Source: a virus
Length of the DNA stretch: 64,000 nt
IMG/VR virus record: IMGVR_UViG_3300015366_000202
Span: 1 to 64,000 of that record
Direction: 5' to 3' (one strand)
In this document: positions 43,882 to 52,869 of the stretch, in pieces
How positions within the stretch are numbered: the stretch's first letter is position 1
Layout: each line of letters starts with the position of its first letter
Notes under the pieces: generated by a model
The model's input: only the letters and a program-made list of their open reading frames with translations
The model's database searches: none
Told to the model about the DNA's origin: nothing
Position numbers and translations under genes: made by a program

Positions 43882-44559
43882 TTATTTTCTGGAAGTAAGC
43901 ATTGGTGATGTTCTGATCGGTTGTCGAACTGATTGCAGTCTCTTCTCAAAAACAACCACACTATCATAGCATGCAATATAATCTGTTATTGCGGTGAATA
44001 TTGTTGGATTATAATTTTCTCTGATGTGAATAGCATTAATTTCATCCAACTTATCTTTAGTGAATTCCATGAAGCTACCACCTTTCTTCAATCCGCCCTC
44101 ATGTGATTCCCAGTAACATGCATGAGTATCTTCTACCATATAGACACCATTGTGGTGTATTTTATCATATAGCAACTCAAATGTTTTCACCATATGCCTA
44201 TTGATATGGCTACCATCATCCAACACAATATCAATACGTGGATACTTTTCTAAAATAGCATCAATCACAGTAGCATCATCTTGACTACCAATAAACACAT
44301 CGATATTATTATCGGGATCATTGAATGCCTCACATGCAGGGTTTATATCCAATCCAACAATCTGACATCCCTCGCCAAAATAATCTCTCCACATCGACAA
44401 TGATCCGCCACCCATCACACCAATTTCTAGGATGACTGGTGCTTTTCCCCTGAATCGAGAAAAATGTCGTTCGTATATATCGAAGTAATGTAGCCACTTC
44501 TCCATATATAATGTGGAATTGTTAAGACAGTATTTGTGTAAATATCCAGAATTACTCAT
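43882..44559 (-). CDS. Class I SAM-dependent methyltransferase
   Basis: The 225-residue protein has the SAM-binding loop ILEIGVMGGGSLSMWRDYFG (about 43-62), GLDINPAC, then DIVLDDGSHINRHMV and VEDTHACYW. This is the macrocin O-methyltransferase/cephalosporin-hydroxylase-like branch, which acts on sugars or secondary metabolites. A role in glycan or fibre modification is possible. It lies 20 nt from PhoH and 1 nt from the nuclease gene. Confidence 0.8.
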   Translation of the reverse strand: MSNSGYLHKYCLNNSTLYMEKWLHYFDIYERHFSRFRGKAPVILEIGVMGGGSLSMWRDYFGEGCQIVGLDINPACEAFNDPDNNIDVFIGSQDDATVIDAILEKYPRIDIVLDDGSHINRHMVKTFELLYDKIHHNGVYMVEDTHACYWESHEGGLKKGGSFMEFTKDKLDEINAIHIRENYNPTIFTAITDYIACYDSVVVFEKRLQSVRQPIRTSPMLTSRK

Positions 44560-44579
44560 ATCATTCTCTCCATCAAAAA

Positions 44580-45335
44580 TTAATTATCTATATGATCTCT
44601 CTCATATTTGTCTACGGCAACTAGGAAATCTTTAACCAAGCTGCTACGAACAATATCATCCACAGTAAATTCCACACTAGAGAATGATTGCATTGTTTTT
44701 GCAATATCATGGAACTTACGCAATCCGGATTTATCACTCTGTTTTCTATATAGGTCACTTTGTCTGTAATCACCACAAAATATGATCTTTGATCTATATC
44801 CAACACGAGTCATTATAGTGGACATTTCTTCCCATGTTAAATTTTGACATTCATCTACTATGATAACAGAATCATCAAAACTCATACCACGAATAAAACT
44901 TGTCGAAATGAATTCAATTTTACCTGCTTCTTTTAAGCACTCATATGCATTGTGTCTATTGAAGAGTGTGTGGTATATCTGCACATATGGCTGTTCATAT
45001 AAGCTCATTTTTTCTTCTAGTGAACCTGGTGTAAAACCAATGTCTCTGCCCTGTACTGCGGATCTTACTATAACGACCCTTTTGAATGATGTCGTTTTAT
45101 CATATACTTCTTTTATAGCTTTATAACATGCAATAAATGATTTCCCTGTCCCAGCACTTCCGGTTAACATGACAAAATAATCCCCACGATCATAATTATC
45201 AAAGAAGGTACGTTGATTTGCGGTTAATGGTTCAAATGTTCTTAGTTCGCTTGGCTTTATTCTTGGTGGGGGTGGGGTTTTGGTTAAATCTACATCAGAT
45301 TCTACATGATCAATGTGCTTTCTTTTATTGGACAT
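44580..45335 (-). CDS. phoH: PhoH-family ATPase
   Basis: The 251-residue protein has Walker A GSAGTGKS (59-66), VIVRSAVQGRDIGF, and Walker B VIIVDECQNLT, followed by KIIFCGDYRQSDL. This is the compact phage-type PhoH, common in marine T4-like phages. The cellular role is still debated (RNA or phosphate-stress linked). Its start overlaps the previous stop by 1 nt. Confidence 0.93.
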   Translation of the reverse strand: MSNKRKHIDHVESDVDLTKTPPPPRIKPSELRTFEPLTANQRTFFDNYDRGDYFVMLTGSAGTGKSFIACYKAIKEVYDKTTSFKRVVIVRSAVQGRDIGFTPGSLEEKMSLYEQPYVQIYHTLFNRHNAYECLKEAGKIEFISTSFIRGMSFDDSVIIVDECQNLTWEEMSTIMTRVGYRSKIIFCGDYRQSDLYRKQSDKSGLRKFHDIAKTMQSFSSVEFTVDDIVRSSLVKDFLVAVDKYERDHIDN

Positions 45336-45661
45336 TAACGCTCCTTTTTCTTAGCCTTTTTCATGTGTTTATTGAATATTTCCTTCGTCTTGATTTCCTT
45401 CGTACTCTTCTTGCCATGTGTTTGTGCTAGAGCACTTGCCGGATGGTGCTCTGATATCTTTTGTAGAACTTCTTTGAAGGTATTATCTGTCCTATCTGTT
45501 ACTGATCTAAACCCCTGACCAGAATAGTTGAATTGTGGAGGATGCTCCATATAGGATTCCAGATGCACATTTTCTTTTAGATATTCTTCTCTGGCAGATA
45601 TGGACATGAATTCTTCTGTTATCTCGCCAGTTTCTTTATTACGAAAATTATAGGTCGGCAT
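45335..45661 (-). CDS. Conserved marine T4-like phage protein with MPTYNFRN start
   Basis: The 108-residue protein begins MPTYNFRNKETGEITEEFMS and continues ISAREEYL. A basic helical tail ends the chain (EIFNKHMKKAKKKER). The N-terminus resembles FmdB-like proteins but lacks the zinc-ribbon cysteines. Related proteins are common next to phoH in marine myoviruses. Function unknown. Confidence 0.7.
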   Translation of the reverse strand: MPTYNFRNKETGEITEEFMSISAREEYLKENVHLESYMEHPPQFNYSGQGFRSVTDRTDNTFKEVLQKISEHHPASALAQTHGKKSTKEIKTKEIFNKHMKKAKKKER

Positions 45662-45830
45662 GCATTGCCTCGACAGATGTAACCACTAATTCTTTATGTA
45701 GCGATCCAAATTTACGTCTGTAGACAGTTTTGCCTTTATCTGGACTTTCGTAAATGTATTGTGGTTCTTTATTTTGCACATGATGTGCACCATCAAAATC
45801 ATTAGGCCAATTCATTGTATTTTCACTCAT
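45648..45830 (-). CDS. Hypothetical 60-residue protein
   Basis: The protein begins MSENTMNWPNDFDGAHHVQN. ATG 45815 is an alternative start. It follows the 39-residue gene by 4 nt and overlaps the next gene by 14 nt. No family was recognised. Confidence 0.6.
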   Translation of the reverse strand: MSENTMNWPNDFDGAHHVQNKEPQYIYESPDKGKTVYRRKFGSLHKELVVTSVEAMHADL

Positions 45831-45834
45831 ATAA

Positions 45835-45954
45835 TTATAACTTTTTGTTTGGTTGTTTTTTCTTTGGTTTGAAAATAGCGTCCCAATTACTTTCGAATTT
45901 ATCTCTTGGAACACTTATTGGTCGTGGTTTACTGCCCTTTCCGCCTGAACTCAT
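45835..45954 (-). CDS. 39-residue basic phage protein
   Basis: The frame from ATG 45954 overlaps the upstream stop as ATGA. It encodes MSSGGKGSKPRPISVPRDKF, then ESNWDAIF and a Lys-rich end. The pattern (Gly/Ser/Pro-rich start, F-x-x-N-W-D-x-I-F, basic tail) matches a tiny conserved protein of T4-like phages. Confidence 0.7.
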   Translation of the reverse strand: MSSGGKGSKPRPISVPRDKFESNWDAIFKPKKKQPNKKL

Positions 45955-46232
45955 GTTATACCTACTTTTGCCTTTATTTGTGATAAAAATGAAACCTTTT
46001 GATCAATCGTATTTGATGTCAATGCGTTAGCATATACTCTTGATGTATTTATGAGATTATTTGCACATACATTAAAAATATCTCTGACTTCATCATCATT
46101 TAGGGAAATGCTTAATTTTGTGGGTGATTCTGTGTCGGTGAATGACACAGAACCTTCATATTGTCCCTTTCTATCCCCATATCGGATTTTATCTATTCTG
46201 ATCTCTTCTATGATAATTGGCATATAACCCAC
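45951..46232 (-). CDS. Hypothetical 93-residue protein
   Basis: The protein begins MGYMPIIIEEIRIDKIRYGD, is beta-rich and contains FTDTESPTKLSISLNDDEVR. It has its own consensus promoter (46255-46283). ATG 46223 is an alternative start. Function unknown. Confidence 0.65.
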   Translation of the reverse strand: MGYMPIIIEEIRIDKIRYGDRKGQYEGSVSFTDTESPTKLSISLNDDEVRDIFNVCANNLINTSRVYANALTSNTIDQKVSFLSQIKAKVGIT

Positions 46233-46254
46233 CCAGTAATATATTAATGGACAT

Positions 46255-46283
46255 ATTATAACATAGCATAATCACATAGGCAA
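46255..46283 (-). promoter_or_regulatory. Sigma70 promoter (TTGCCT-17-TATAAT)
   Basis: Minus-strand promoter with a perfect -10, about 20 nt upstream of the 45951-46232 gene. It marks the start of the leftward early transcript through phoH. Confidence 0.82.
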
Positions 46284-46284
46284 A

Positions 46285-47910
46285 TTATGGTATGGGATAT
46301 GCGTTATTTGCTCCCGGAAGAGCAGGAACACCACCCGGAACATTCACAAGAACAATATTAACATTATTGAAAATTTGAGCAGTGTTAGCACCTAATTGCA
46401 CAACATTTGTTCCTGTCACTAGATCTGATATTGGGATTGTTACTGCGAATGTACGCCATGAATATTGTATTTGATCCGGATAAGGCCAAGCTACTGAATG
46501 TGCGTGACCATTCACGATTACATTTATCGTAGTTGGTACTGGATTCAATTCCCCGTTGAATGAGAACAATACGCGAGCAGCCGCAGCTTGTCTGTTAGCT
46601 GGCATACCCAACACATTCCATGTTGATGTTTGATTAGCAGCGGAGAATTTGCCCAGATTTATGGAATTATTAACCCCAGCAATATTATTATCTAATGCAT
46701 CATAACTAAAATCACGATATGTGAACTGACCATCAAACGCAACATTATCCCAAGCAAAAGTGTGGTTTCTCTGTGAAGGACGATCTGTTGGGCCTTTGTC
46801 TGCATTATAGTGTACGTCTTCTAACCATATCAATCCTTTCGTTAGAGTTAGATTTAAATTAGTAATGACCGCAATATGTTTTAATGATGCAAGAGTAGCA
46901 GGTACTCCGGCATCTGTTGCATATACATCTATCTGATTCTGTGAAATTTTCAATTCCACATGATTCATTTGACCAGTAACAGTTGGTTCAGTAACACAAT
47001 CCAATTGCGTTACCTTTATATTTGTATTAGGAGTAATACCAGGGAATGTGTCATCTAATACATAATTGCGAGAAACCACAACAGAATCAACAGTCCATCT
47101 CAATTTATCACTGTTAGTTAAATTTGGACAAAGACCAAATTGTCCAATAGGAGCACCCGCCGCAAAACGAACACCAAATCCATTAGCGGGTAATGATTGC
47201 CATGAGTCGAAATGATTAAATGGGATGGGTACTGGAAGATCCGACATCCAAAATTCTGGCCAGGCTGCATGTGGTCCGCCCGTATCATTCGACACATCAA
47301 AACTTACTGTTCCAGTACGTCCAGCAAAATCAAATGGTTGTTTAGGATACATAGCAAGTGTTGTTACGCTACCAGCCTCAAATGCTCCAGTAAGGTTGTC
47401 ATTGGTTGCTTCTCTAAGTTGACCATTACAAATAATAACATCATTTGGTGGGTTTACTGGTGTCATTACACCATTACAATTTTCTATTATTGCTTGTGCC
47501 CATGTATTCCAATTACTTTGACCAAAATTAACTTCACCACCAGCCCTCGAAACACCCCAAACATTAGCATCTAAATCACCAGATCGACTTACTGTTTTAT
47601 GTGGCGCATCAAATGTATCACAGAAAATAGCTGGAGTATCATTTAATAACATGCCACATGGATTATCTGTGGATGCCACTGAACTGGAAGAACTACTTGA
47701 ACTACTTGATACACTATTAGAACTTGAAGAGCTAGAGCTAGATAAACTAGAACTTGAACTAGAACTAGATACAACACTACTGGATGAACTAGAGCTGGAT
47801 GATAATAGTTGATCACAAGTTGGACAACTGATGTTAAGTGATTGGTTACAACTATTAAGTCCAGCTGTAGCTGCTAATAGCGTTAATAATAATACAAATA
47901 CATTGTTCAT
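46285..47910 (-). CDS. Polyserine-linker lipoprotein with a lectin/hydrolase-like beta domain
   Basis: The 541-residue protein has a lipoprotein-type signal (VFVLLLTLLAATAGLNSC), then about 45 residues almost entirely serine (residues 35-80). A ~450-residue beta-rich domain follows, containing AIFCDTFDAP, FDFAGRTGTVSFDVSNDTGG and FWMSDLPVPIPF. The layout is typical of secreted carbohydrate-active proteins of marine and soil gammaproteobacteria, in which polyserine links catalytic or binding modules. The fold resembles a concanavalin-like (GH16/LamG) sandwich, but no catalytic EXDXXE is visible. It is a paralogue of the next gene. ATG 47910 follows GGGG. Confidence 0.75.
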   Translation of the reverse strand: MNNVFVLLLTLLAATAGLNSCNQSLNISCPTCDQLLSSSSSSSSSVVSSSSSSSSLSSSSSSSSNSVSSSSSSSSSSVASTDNPCGMLLNDTPAIFCDTFDAPHKTVSRSGDLDANVWGVSRAGGEVNFGQSNWNTWAQAIIENCNGVMTPVNPPNDVIICNGQLREATNDNLTGAFEAGSVTTLAMYPKQPFDFAGRTGTVSFDVSNDTGGPHAAWPEFWMSDLPVPIPFNHFDSWQSLPANGFGVRFAAGAPIGQFGLCPNLTNSDKLRWTVDSVVVSRNYVLDDTFPGITPNTNIKVTQLDCVTEPTVTGQMNHVELKISQNQIDVYATDAGVPATLASLKHIAVITNLNLTLTKGLIWLEDVHYNADKGPTDRPSQRNHTFAWDNVAFDGQFTYRDFSYDALDNNIAGVNNSINLGKFSAANQTSTWNVLGMPANRQAAAARVLFSFNGELNPVPTTINVIVNGHAHSVAWPYPDQIQYSWRTFAVTIPISDLVTGTNVVQLGANTAQIFNNVNIVLVNVPGGVPALPGANNAYPIP

Positions 47911-47920
47911 AATCACCCCA

Positions 47921-49837
47921 TTAGTGTGTTAAAATAAGATCAATGTTTGCAACAGTTGGGAAGTATCCACCAAATGGCACATTGACAGTTGCGATTTCTA
48001 ATACATTATCCCCATCAACAAGATCATACACCGGCACATCAACAACATGTCCAAAGACACCTTGCATTCCACCATTAGCCTGTCCAAGCTTAGAACCCAT
48101 GAATACTATACCATTGTTATACATCGCCACTTCCTGCATAGACAATGTATATACATGCCATGCTTTACCATTTACTCTGTATTTGAATCCCCAATCAAGT
48201 GTTGCTGGAGTCCAGCTACCCCAATAATGTAGATTCAATGTTAACTTGGCACTGGATGCTGTAGATGAACCAGTGACATTGTGTATTGTGAGTGGGATGA
48301 TTGGTTTAGTTGAATCATCTATGAAATAACCCACATCCACACCATTCTCTACACCTGTAACGCCGGCATCTGTTCTCGAATCTGGCTTGTAAGAATCATA
48401 TACTTCAAATTCTTTAGTGTTAGTAATTGCAGGTCCATCAAATCCTACGTTATCCCAGCTGGCTACCCAAGCAGCTTGCATGTCTGGTGGGCTTATGACT
48501 TGTGTATTCCAATATTTTAATGTTGCATGGTTTCTGCCAATCAGCTGAACATACCCTCTAGTGAAACCAAGATTAACATTTGCACTTGCAACTAAGCTGA
48601 GAGCACCAAAGTGTACTCCATCATCAGAGTAAGGTGTTGCCCACAATTCTAATTTAGTTTGTGATAGACGCAATTCAAAGTGGTTTAGGTGATATCGTGA
48701 AGCTGTGAAGCAAGGGGCATCACCCCATCCAAAGTCATGATCATAATCAACATAGTTTCTAAACTCATGGATCATAGTCACCCACGTATTGCTTGGATTG
48801 TCTAAGCAAGATCCAGCCATTTCGACACTGATGCCGTTCTTAGGTATCAAACCAGTTTCAAAATTACCAGCACCTGGTATATTAGCAAAAGATGGGGATT
48901 GTATTGGATCTTCTGTTACTGCTATCGCAACCCATCCCATAAGTCCCACAGTTGTGGGATCAACATCGAAAGCAATCGTACCTGTGCGCCCAGCAAAATC
49001 AAATGGTTGACGGATGCGATATGAGTTTGAACCATAATTTTGTGCACCCGTTGCAGTCTTTAGGAATCTGCTTTGGATAGCACTGTTGCTATCACATATT
49101 CTAGTATCATATGGTGGTAGATTGGTGGCTGGGATATCAAAACGACAATCCAACATAGATGCAGCACCAACAATAATGTCTGGGTGACTGAGATCAGGAG
49201 CCATACGAGCTAAACTCCAGCGTGTGGAATCCAATTCATAAGAACGTCCTGATAATGAAGTTGCTGGTGCATCAAAGGTATCACAGAATGCTGGAGAAGA
49301 AAGTCCACATTGCGAACCAGATGATGCGCTACTAGAAGAGCTAGAGCTACTAGATGATCCTGATCCAGAAGAATTTACACTACAGTTAATTACCACATCA
49401 GTAACATCAGCACCACTAATAGTGCCTGAGTTGTTTAAAGCAAGACAAGTCTCACCACTTGGTTGAATTGCAACATTCACTGCATATGTAGAACCATCTG
49501 CTACTAGTGTATTGAATTTAAATGATGTTGCAGTATTAGCTATCACTAAACTAGATGTATTCATTCTGAGTACTAATCCAGATACATTCAATCCAGTGAT
49601 TGAACCCGAAATAGAATAGAAACTAGGTTGGTTTACTGATGAACTAGAAGAACTTGATACACTGGAAACGCTAGACGAGCTACTGGAAACGCTTGAGGAA
49701 CTACTAGACAGTGATGTAGTAGTGAGACATATCATTGTTCCGGAGGATGAACTGTTACCTGAACAGTTTAATGAGATTACACCATCACACCCAGAAAGGA
49801 CAAGCAATAATAGTACAAATGAGAATATTTTTGTCAT
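47921..49837 (-). CDS. Polyserine-linker lipoprotein, longer paralogue
   Basis: The 638-residue protein has lipobox L-S-G-C (residues 14-17). A first polyserine run leads to a ~90-residue Ig-like module of bacterial surface proteins (YSISGSITGLNVSGLVLRMN to ISGADVTDVVINC), then a second polyserine run. The same beta domain as in the neighbouring gene follows (PAFCDTFDAP, QPFDFAGRTGTIAFDVDPTT, AWVASWDNVGFDG). It probably sits in the host outer membrane or is released at lysis to bind or alter glycans. The two paralogues are 10 nt apart and cotranscribed; their bacterial character suggests transfer from a host. Confidence 0.75.
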   Translation of the reverse strand: MTKIFSFVLLLLVLSGCDGVISLNCSGNSSSSGTMICLTTTSLSSSSSSVSSSSSSVSSVSSSSSSSVNQPSFYSISGSITGLNVSGLVLRMNTSSLVIANTATSFKFNTLVADGSTYAVNVAIQPSGETCLALNNSGTISGADVTDVVINCSVNSSGSGSSSSSSSSSSASSGSQCGLSSPAFCDTFDAPATSLSGRSYELDSTRWSLARMAPDLSHPDIIVGAASMLDCRFDIPATNLPPYDTRICDSNSAIQSRFLKTATGAQNYGSNSYRIRQPFDFAGRTGTIAFDVDPTTVGLMGWVAIAVTEDPIQSPSFANIPGAGNFETGLIPKNGISVEMAGSCLDNPSNTWVTMIHEFRNYVDYDHDFGWGDAPCFTASRYHLNHFELRLSQTKLELWATPYSDDGVHFGALSLVASANVNLGFTRGYVQLIGRNHATLKYWNTQVISPPDMQAAWVASWDNVGFDGPAITNTKEFEVYDSYKPDSRTDAGVTGVENGVDVGYFIDDSTKPIIPLTIHNVTGSSTASSAKLTLNLHYWGSWTPATLDWGFKYRVNGKAWHVYTLSMQEVAMYNNGIVFMGSKLGQANGGMQGVFGHVVDVPVYDLVDGDNVLEIATVNVPFGGYFPTVANIDLILTH

Positions 49838-49890
49838 ATCAATCCACCCAATACAATTGTTTTATTGTATTTAGTAAAATCAGAATGACC

Positions 49891-49922
49891 AAATCCGCCC
49901 TGCATTCCTGCAAGACGGATTT
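49891..49922 (-). terminator. Hairpin with GGAA tetraloop after the HNH gene
   Basis: On the minus strand a 14-bp stem (four G-U pairs) closes a GGAA loop. On the plus strand those pairs become A-C mismatches, so the structure belongs to the leftward transcript. Only a weak T-run follows, so it may be a terminator, a processing site or a leader element of the lipoprotein genes. Confidence 0.6.
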
Positions 49923-49933
49923 TTATTATTCCC

Positions 49934-50500
49934 TCAGTTGTTCCAGACTCTGGAAGTTTTTGGGATACTAGCCATTAGGAATTCCATCTGATCCGCAAGT
50001 ACTTTCCTATTTTGCAGAAGAATCCGTTCATGTACTGTTGGTGCATATGGAACATAAAGAAGCTCCATTCCAGCATCTTTTAGTAGTCTGTCACCTTTGT
50101 AATGATTACATCTTTTACATGCAGTCACACAGTTTACCCACATATTGGATCCACCCTTAGATTTTGGATGAACGTGATCAATTGTTAGGTTACTTGAAGT
50201 AAATACTTCCCCACAGTATGCACACATATGTCTATCTCTGGCATATAGTGTCCATCTATCTGCGTACTTTGTTTCTCTGCTGTAGAATTTGTCGCCAAGG
50301 ATTGGTCCGGACACACCTATGATGGCTGACACATTCAGAATGGATTGTTCACCATTCTTATTATGACCACCATGGAATGTTCGTACTGTTTGACCAACTT
50401 CCCATAGAACCTTTTCTCTTGCGTAGTAGCAGCAAGCGTCTTCTGTGGAAGCCCAATCTTTTGGAGTACCATTTTTATCAACAACTAATACCTGTACCAT
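49934..50500 (-). CDS. HNH endonuclease
   Basis: The 188-residue protein contains the HNH core CAYCGE, LTIDHVHPKSKGG, then CVTACKRCNHYKGDR, with two zinc-binding CxxC pairs. The N-terminus (VQVLVVDKNGTPKDWAS) resembles free-standing phage HNH proteins of the RRXRR/McrA-like class. It sits behind an exact late box (TATAAATA), so it is late-expressed. It may be a mobile nuclease or act in packaging or genome processing. Confidence 0.85.
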   Translation of the reverse strand: MVQVLVVDKNGTPKDWASTEDACCYYAREKVLWEVGQTVRTFHGGHNKNGEQSILNVSAIIGVSGPILGDKFYSRETKYADRWTLYARDRHMCAYCGEVFTSSNLTIDHVHPKSKGGSNMWVNCVTACKRCNHYKGDRLLKDAGMELLYVPYAPTVHERILLQNRKVLADQMEFLMASIPKTSRVWNN

Positions 50501-50522
50501 ATTATATCTCTAAAATAACAAT

Positions 50523-50530
50523 TATTTATA
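50523..50530 (-). promoter_or_regulatory. T4-type late promoter box TATAAATA
   Basis: An exact late consensus on the minus strand, 23 nt upstream of the HNH gene start. Confidence 0.75.
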
Positions 50531-50536
50531 ACCGAA

Positions 50537-51070
50537 TCATTCATCTCCACCAGACAATAAGAACTTATTGCTGATTGTTTTGAAGCTGAAATCTTCGTTC
50601 ACATTTTTCCAAACCAATCCTTCTCTGACTTTGGCGTTAATTGATGCACCATCAGCAAATGCTAATAGATCACCAACAGTGTTACCAATTTCAGCTGGAG
50701 TGTAGTGCCCAATCACAGGAACATGTTCAATGCAATCAGTCAAACCAAGATTCTTCATAACATTAAAGAGTTGCATTCTATCTGCTGGGGATAAATACGA
50801 TTGTTTATCGATATCGAAAATATCAAAAACAAACAATTTAACATCATCAAATCCTTCCTTGTTTCCTTGAATACCTGGTCCCATAAGTTCACATTGGATG
50901 GCGATATTCCCATAAGAATCACCGTGGTTTTTTAATAGGTCAAGTAATCCGGATAGACGTGCTGCTCGAACAAACGAATTACCAGCATTTTCGTCCGAAA
51001 TTACAAGATCCATATTCCTAGAACATACCCCAACATCACCATCATTGTAGTAGATGGTGCAAGAACTTCT
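50537..51070 (-). pseudogene. Truncated RNA ligase (motifs IV-V retained, KxDG lost)
   Basis: The reading frame encodes the C-terminal half of an RNA ligase of the DRB0094/Rnl family: SSCTIYYNDGDVGVCSRNMD, NIAIQCELMGPGIQGN, VREGLVWK (motif IV) and SFKTISNKFLL (motif V). The family's adenylation site KxDG should lie just before SSCT, but there the sequence changes to that of the neighbouring gene. The ORF continues upstream to 51142 only by running out of frame through that gene. A deletion that joined the two genes near 51065-51070 explains it. No adenylated lysine remains, so the protein is probably inactive. Confidence 0.7.
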
Positions 51071-51956
51071 TATATTTTTCTTTTCTGGATTCAACATATG
51101 CATGCTCAACTTCTTTACCAAATCCATGGTCACGAGCCACAATATGTTTCTCCCCAGTTAATGGATGCGTCCATATTCCCATATTTTTTATCTGTCCATA
51201 ATCAGCTGGCGATGTTCCCATGTTATTATGGAAATCTGTAAATTTTCGAACCAATGGATGGTTCGATAGATGATTATGTTTAGCCTCAACCTCTTCTGTA
51301 TTTTCCCAATATCTACCATTATTCATATGGTGTGTTCTATTCAACGTATCAACAAAATCTCTATGTGATATTCCTTGTGGATATTCTGGTGTCTTTGTCA
51401 ATGATTTAAATTGTGATGGTGATACATTAGATACATGACCAACATGACTCCATGTATGTGTGTGCCAATCATGATCCACTAATGGTGGAAATATACCATC
51501 ATGATTGGTTTCATAGTTACCATTATCCTTATGCTCTAATACCCTATAACCAGCATTTACAAACGAATCCGCATTCTCTGATGCATTTTGCATCTCACCC
51601 AAGCTTCTATCGCCATATTCTTGCTTCTTATGGAATTTATCCAATGCGCTTCTAATAGCAACTTTCATTCCGGTTGCCATTGTTGTTGGTGTACCATCCA
51701 CAGTCACGGGCACACGTTCTCCAATTTTCAGATATGCACGGGAGCTGCCTTTTGGCATGTTCCCTTCAATACCCGTCTCTTCGCCACGATTTGTTAGTTC
51801 ACGTATTTTCTTAGCAAGTTTCGTCTGCATTGGCGTAGTTGAGCGTATCCCAGCTGCGCGTGATGCATATGATGTATCATGTATCACATCCTGTAATTCA
51901 GGATGTAAGTTCTCTGTAATTAGGTTGATTATAAAATCTTTGAAATTTGTGATCAT
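51042..51956 (-). CDS. Probable late virion/internal protein, C-terminus altered by deletion
   Basis: The 304-residue protein begins MITNFKDFIINLITENLHPE, which resembles the amphipathic targeting and cleavage segment of T4 internal head proteins. The middle is His/Asn-rich (DHDWHTHTWSHVGHVSNVSP, RDFVDTLNRTHHMNNGR), and GIWTHPLTGEKHIVARDHGF lies near the end. Its last few residues are encoded by DNA that reads as RNA ligase in another frame, so the natural C-terminus was probably lost. A late box lies upstream. No enzyme motif was recognised. Confidence 0.55.
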   Translation of the reverse strand: MITNFKDFIINLITENLHPELQDVIHDTSYASRAAGIRSTTPMQTKLAKKIRELTNRGEETGIEGNMPKGSSRAYLKIGERVPVTVDGTPTTMATGMKVAIRSALDKFHKKQEYGDRSLGEMQNASENADSFVNAGYRVLEHKDNGNYETNHDGIFPPLVDHDWHTHTWSHVGHVSNVSPSQFKSLTKTPEYPQGISHRDFVDTLNRTHHMNNGRYWENTEEVEAKHNHLSNHPLVRKFTDFHNNMGTSPADYGQIKNMGIWTHPLTGEKHIVARDHGFGKEVEHAYVESRKEKYKKFLHHLLQ

Positions 51957-51976
51957 GAGACCGTCCTATGTGGGTG

Positions 51977-52010
51977 ATATGGCGTATATGTGTTAGTATA
52001 TACACCATAT
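51977..52010 (-). promoter_or_regulatory. Leader hairpin of the 51042-51956 gene
   Basis: ATATGG-x-GTATAT pairs with ATATAC-x-CCATAT. The internal pair is U-G on the minus-strand RNA but a mismatch on the plus strand. It overlaps the late box by 3 nt, so only part of it may be transcribed. Confidence 0.4.
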
Positions 52011-52015
52011 TTATA
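52008..52015 (-). promoter_or_regulatory. T4-type late promoter box TATAAATA
   Basis: An exact late consensus on the minus strand, about 52 nt before the start of the 51042-51956 gene. Confidence 0.75.
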
Positions 52016-52291
52016 TCACATAGACCAATATGTCTCTGATGATGGGGAGCAACAGTTTGGGGTATCATATCGTTCTTGATATTCTTCCCCACTCAACAGA
52101 TTGGTCTTGGTGACATACATTTCATGGATTTCATAGCGATATCCACCACTACCAAACAGCTCCCGCCAGATATCTTTGATATCTCTCTCAACAGATTCCT
52201 TATCCTTCCGGTCATACTCATATTCCCCAAACAGACGCTCACCTTTCTTTGTACGCTTGTCTGTCTTGAAGATTTTAACTACGAACAACAT
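52016..52291 (-). CDS. Conserved small phage protein
   Basis: The 91-residue protein begins MLFVVKIFKTDKRTKKGERL and contains GYRYEIHEMYVTKTNLLSGE. The N-terminal strand followed by a KTDKRTK motif occurs in small proteins of many large phages. Function unknown. It lies 10 nt after the SprT-like gene, in the same early transcript. Confidence 0.65.
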   Translation of the reverse strand: MLFVVKIFKTDKRTKKGERLFGEYEYDRKDKESVERDIKDIWRELFGSGGYRYEIHEMYVTKTNLLSGEEYQERYDTPNCCSPSSETYWSM

Positions 52292-52301
52292 TTTACACCT
52301 C

Positions 52302-52832
52302 TTATGCAGTTACGGTATAAGGACATGACTTGTTGAGAACAGAACCAAAACTCGTTCTATACACTACACCCTTCTGGATTCTATTGTGGCGTGTCGTACT
52401 AACCACAATTATTCTACCACAAGAAAGTGTATATGTAAACTGTTTTCCATTAGCATATACAAATTTCAGTTTATGGCATCGTTCACCGGATCCACCCAAG
52501 TTTTTGCAAACACGACTCCATCCGGTATTGTGGTTCTTTCCCAGATATGGGCAAATGAAACACACAATATGTGCAAGTTCGTGTGGGACAGTATCACCGA
52601 TGATATCATTCCAAGATTCATCAGAAGCCATCATATCCACATTAATGCGAATATAATACCCATTGTAATCTCGCCCTGCACGTCCAGCACAACGTCCTTT
52701 TAAATCGAATCGAATGGCAATATGTGGAAGAGTGATACCATAGATAGATTTGACTTTGAGTGTCAGATTCCGGATTTTTTCCTGTACGGATTCACATCTA
52801 CGGACGAAAGTACTATTTCTATAATGAGACAT
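52302..52832 (-). CDS. SprT-like zinc metalloprotease
   Basis: The 176-residue protein has the SprT-type HELAH site (H84, E85, H88) with a third ligand candidate H101 in KNHNTGWSRV, and C-terminal cysteines. SprT/Spartan proteins cleave DNA-crosslinked proteins; phage copies are common but unstudied. It is expressed from the first copy of the duplicated early promoter (52872-52899). Confidence 0.82.
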   Translation of the reverse strand: MSHYRNSTFVRRCESVQEKIRNLTLKVKSIYGITLPHIAIRFDLKGRCAGRAGRDYNGYYIRINVDMMASDESWNDIIGDTVPHELAHIVCFICPYLGKNHNTGWSRVCKNLGGSGERCHKLKFVYANGKQFTYTLSCGRIIVVSTTRHNRIQKGVVYRTSFGSVLNKSCPYTVTA

Positions 52833-52869
52833 GGTTATGTTCCAGTTGTAAAAATGCTCTATCTGCTGA

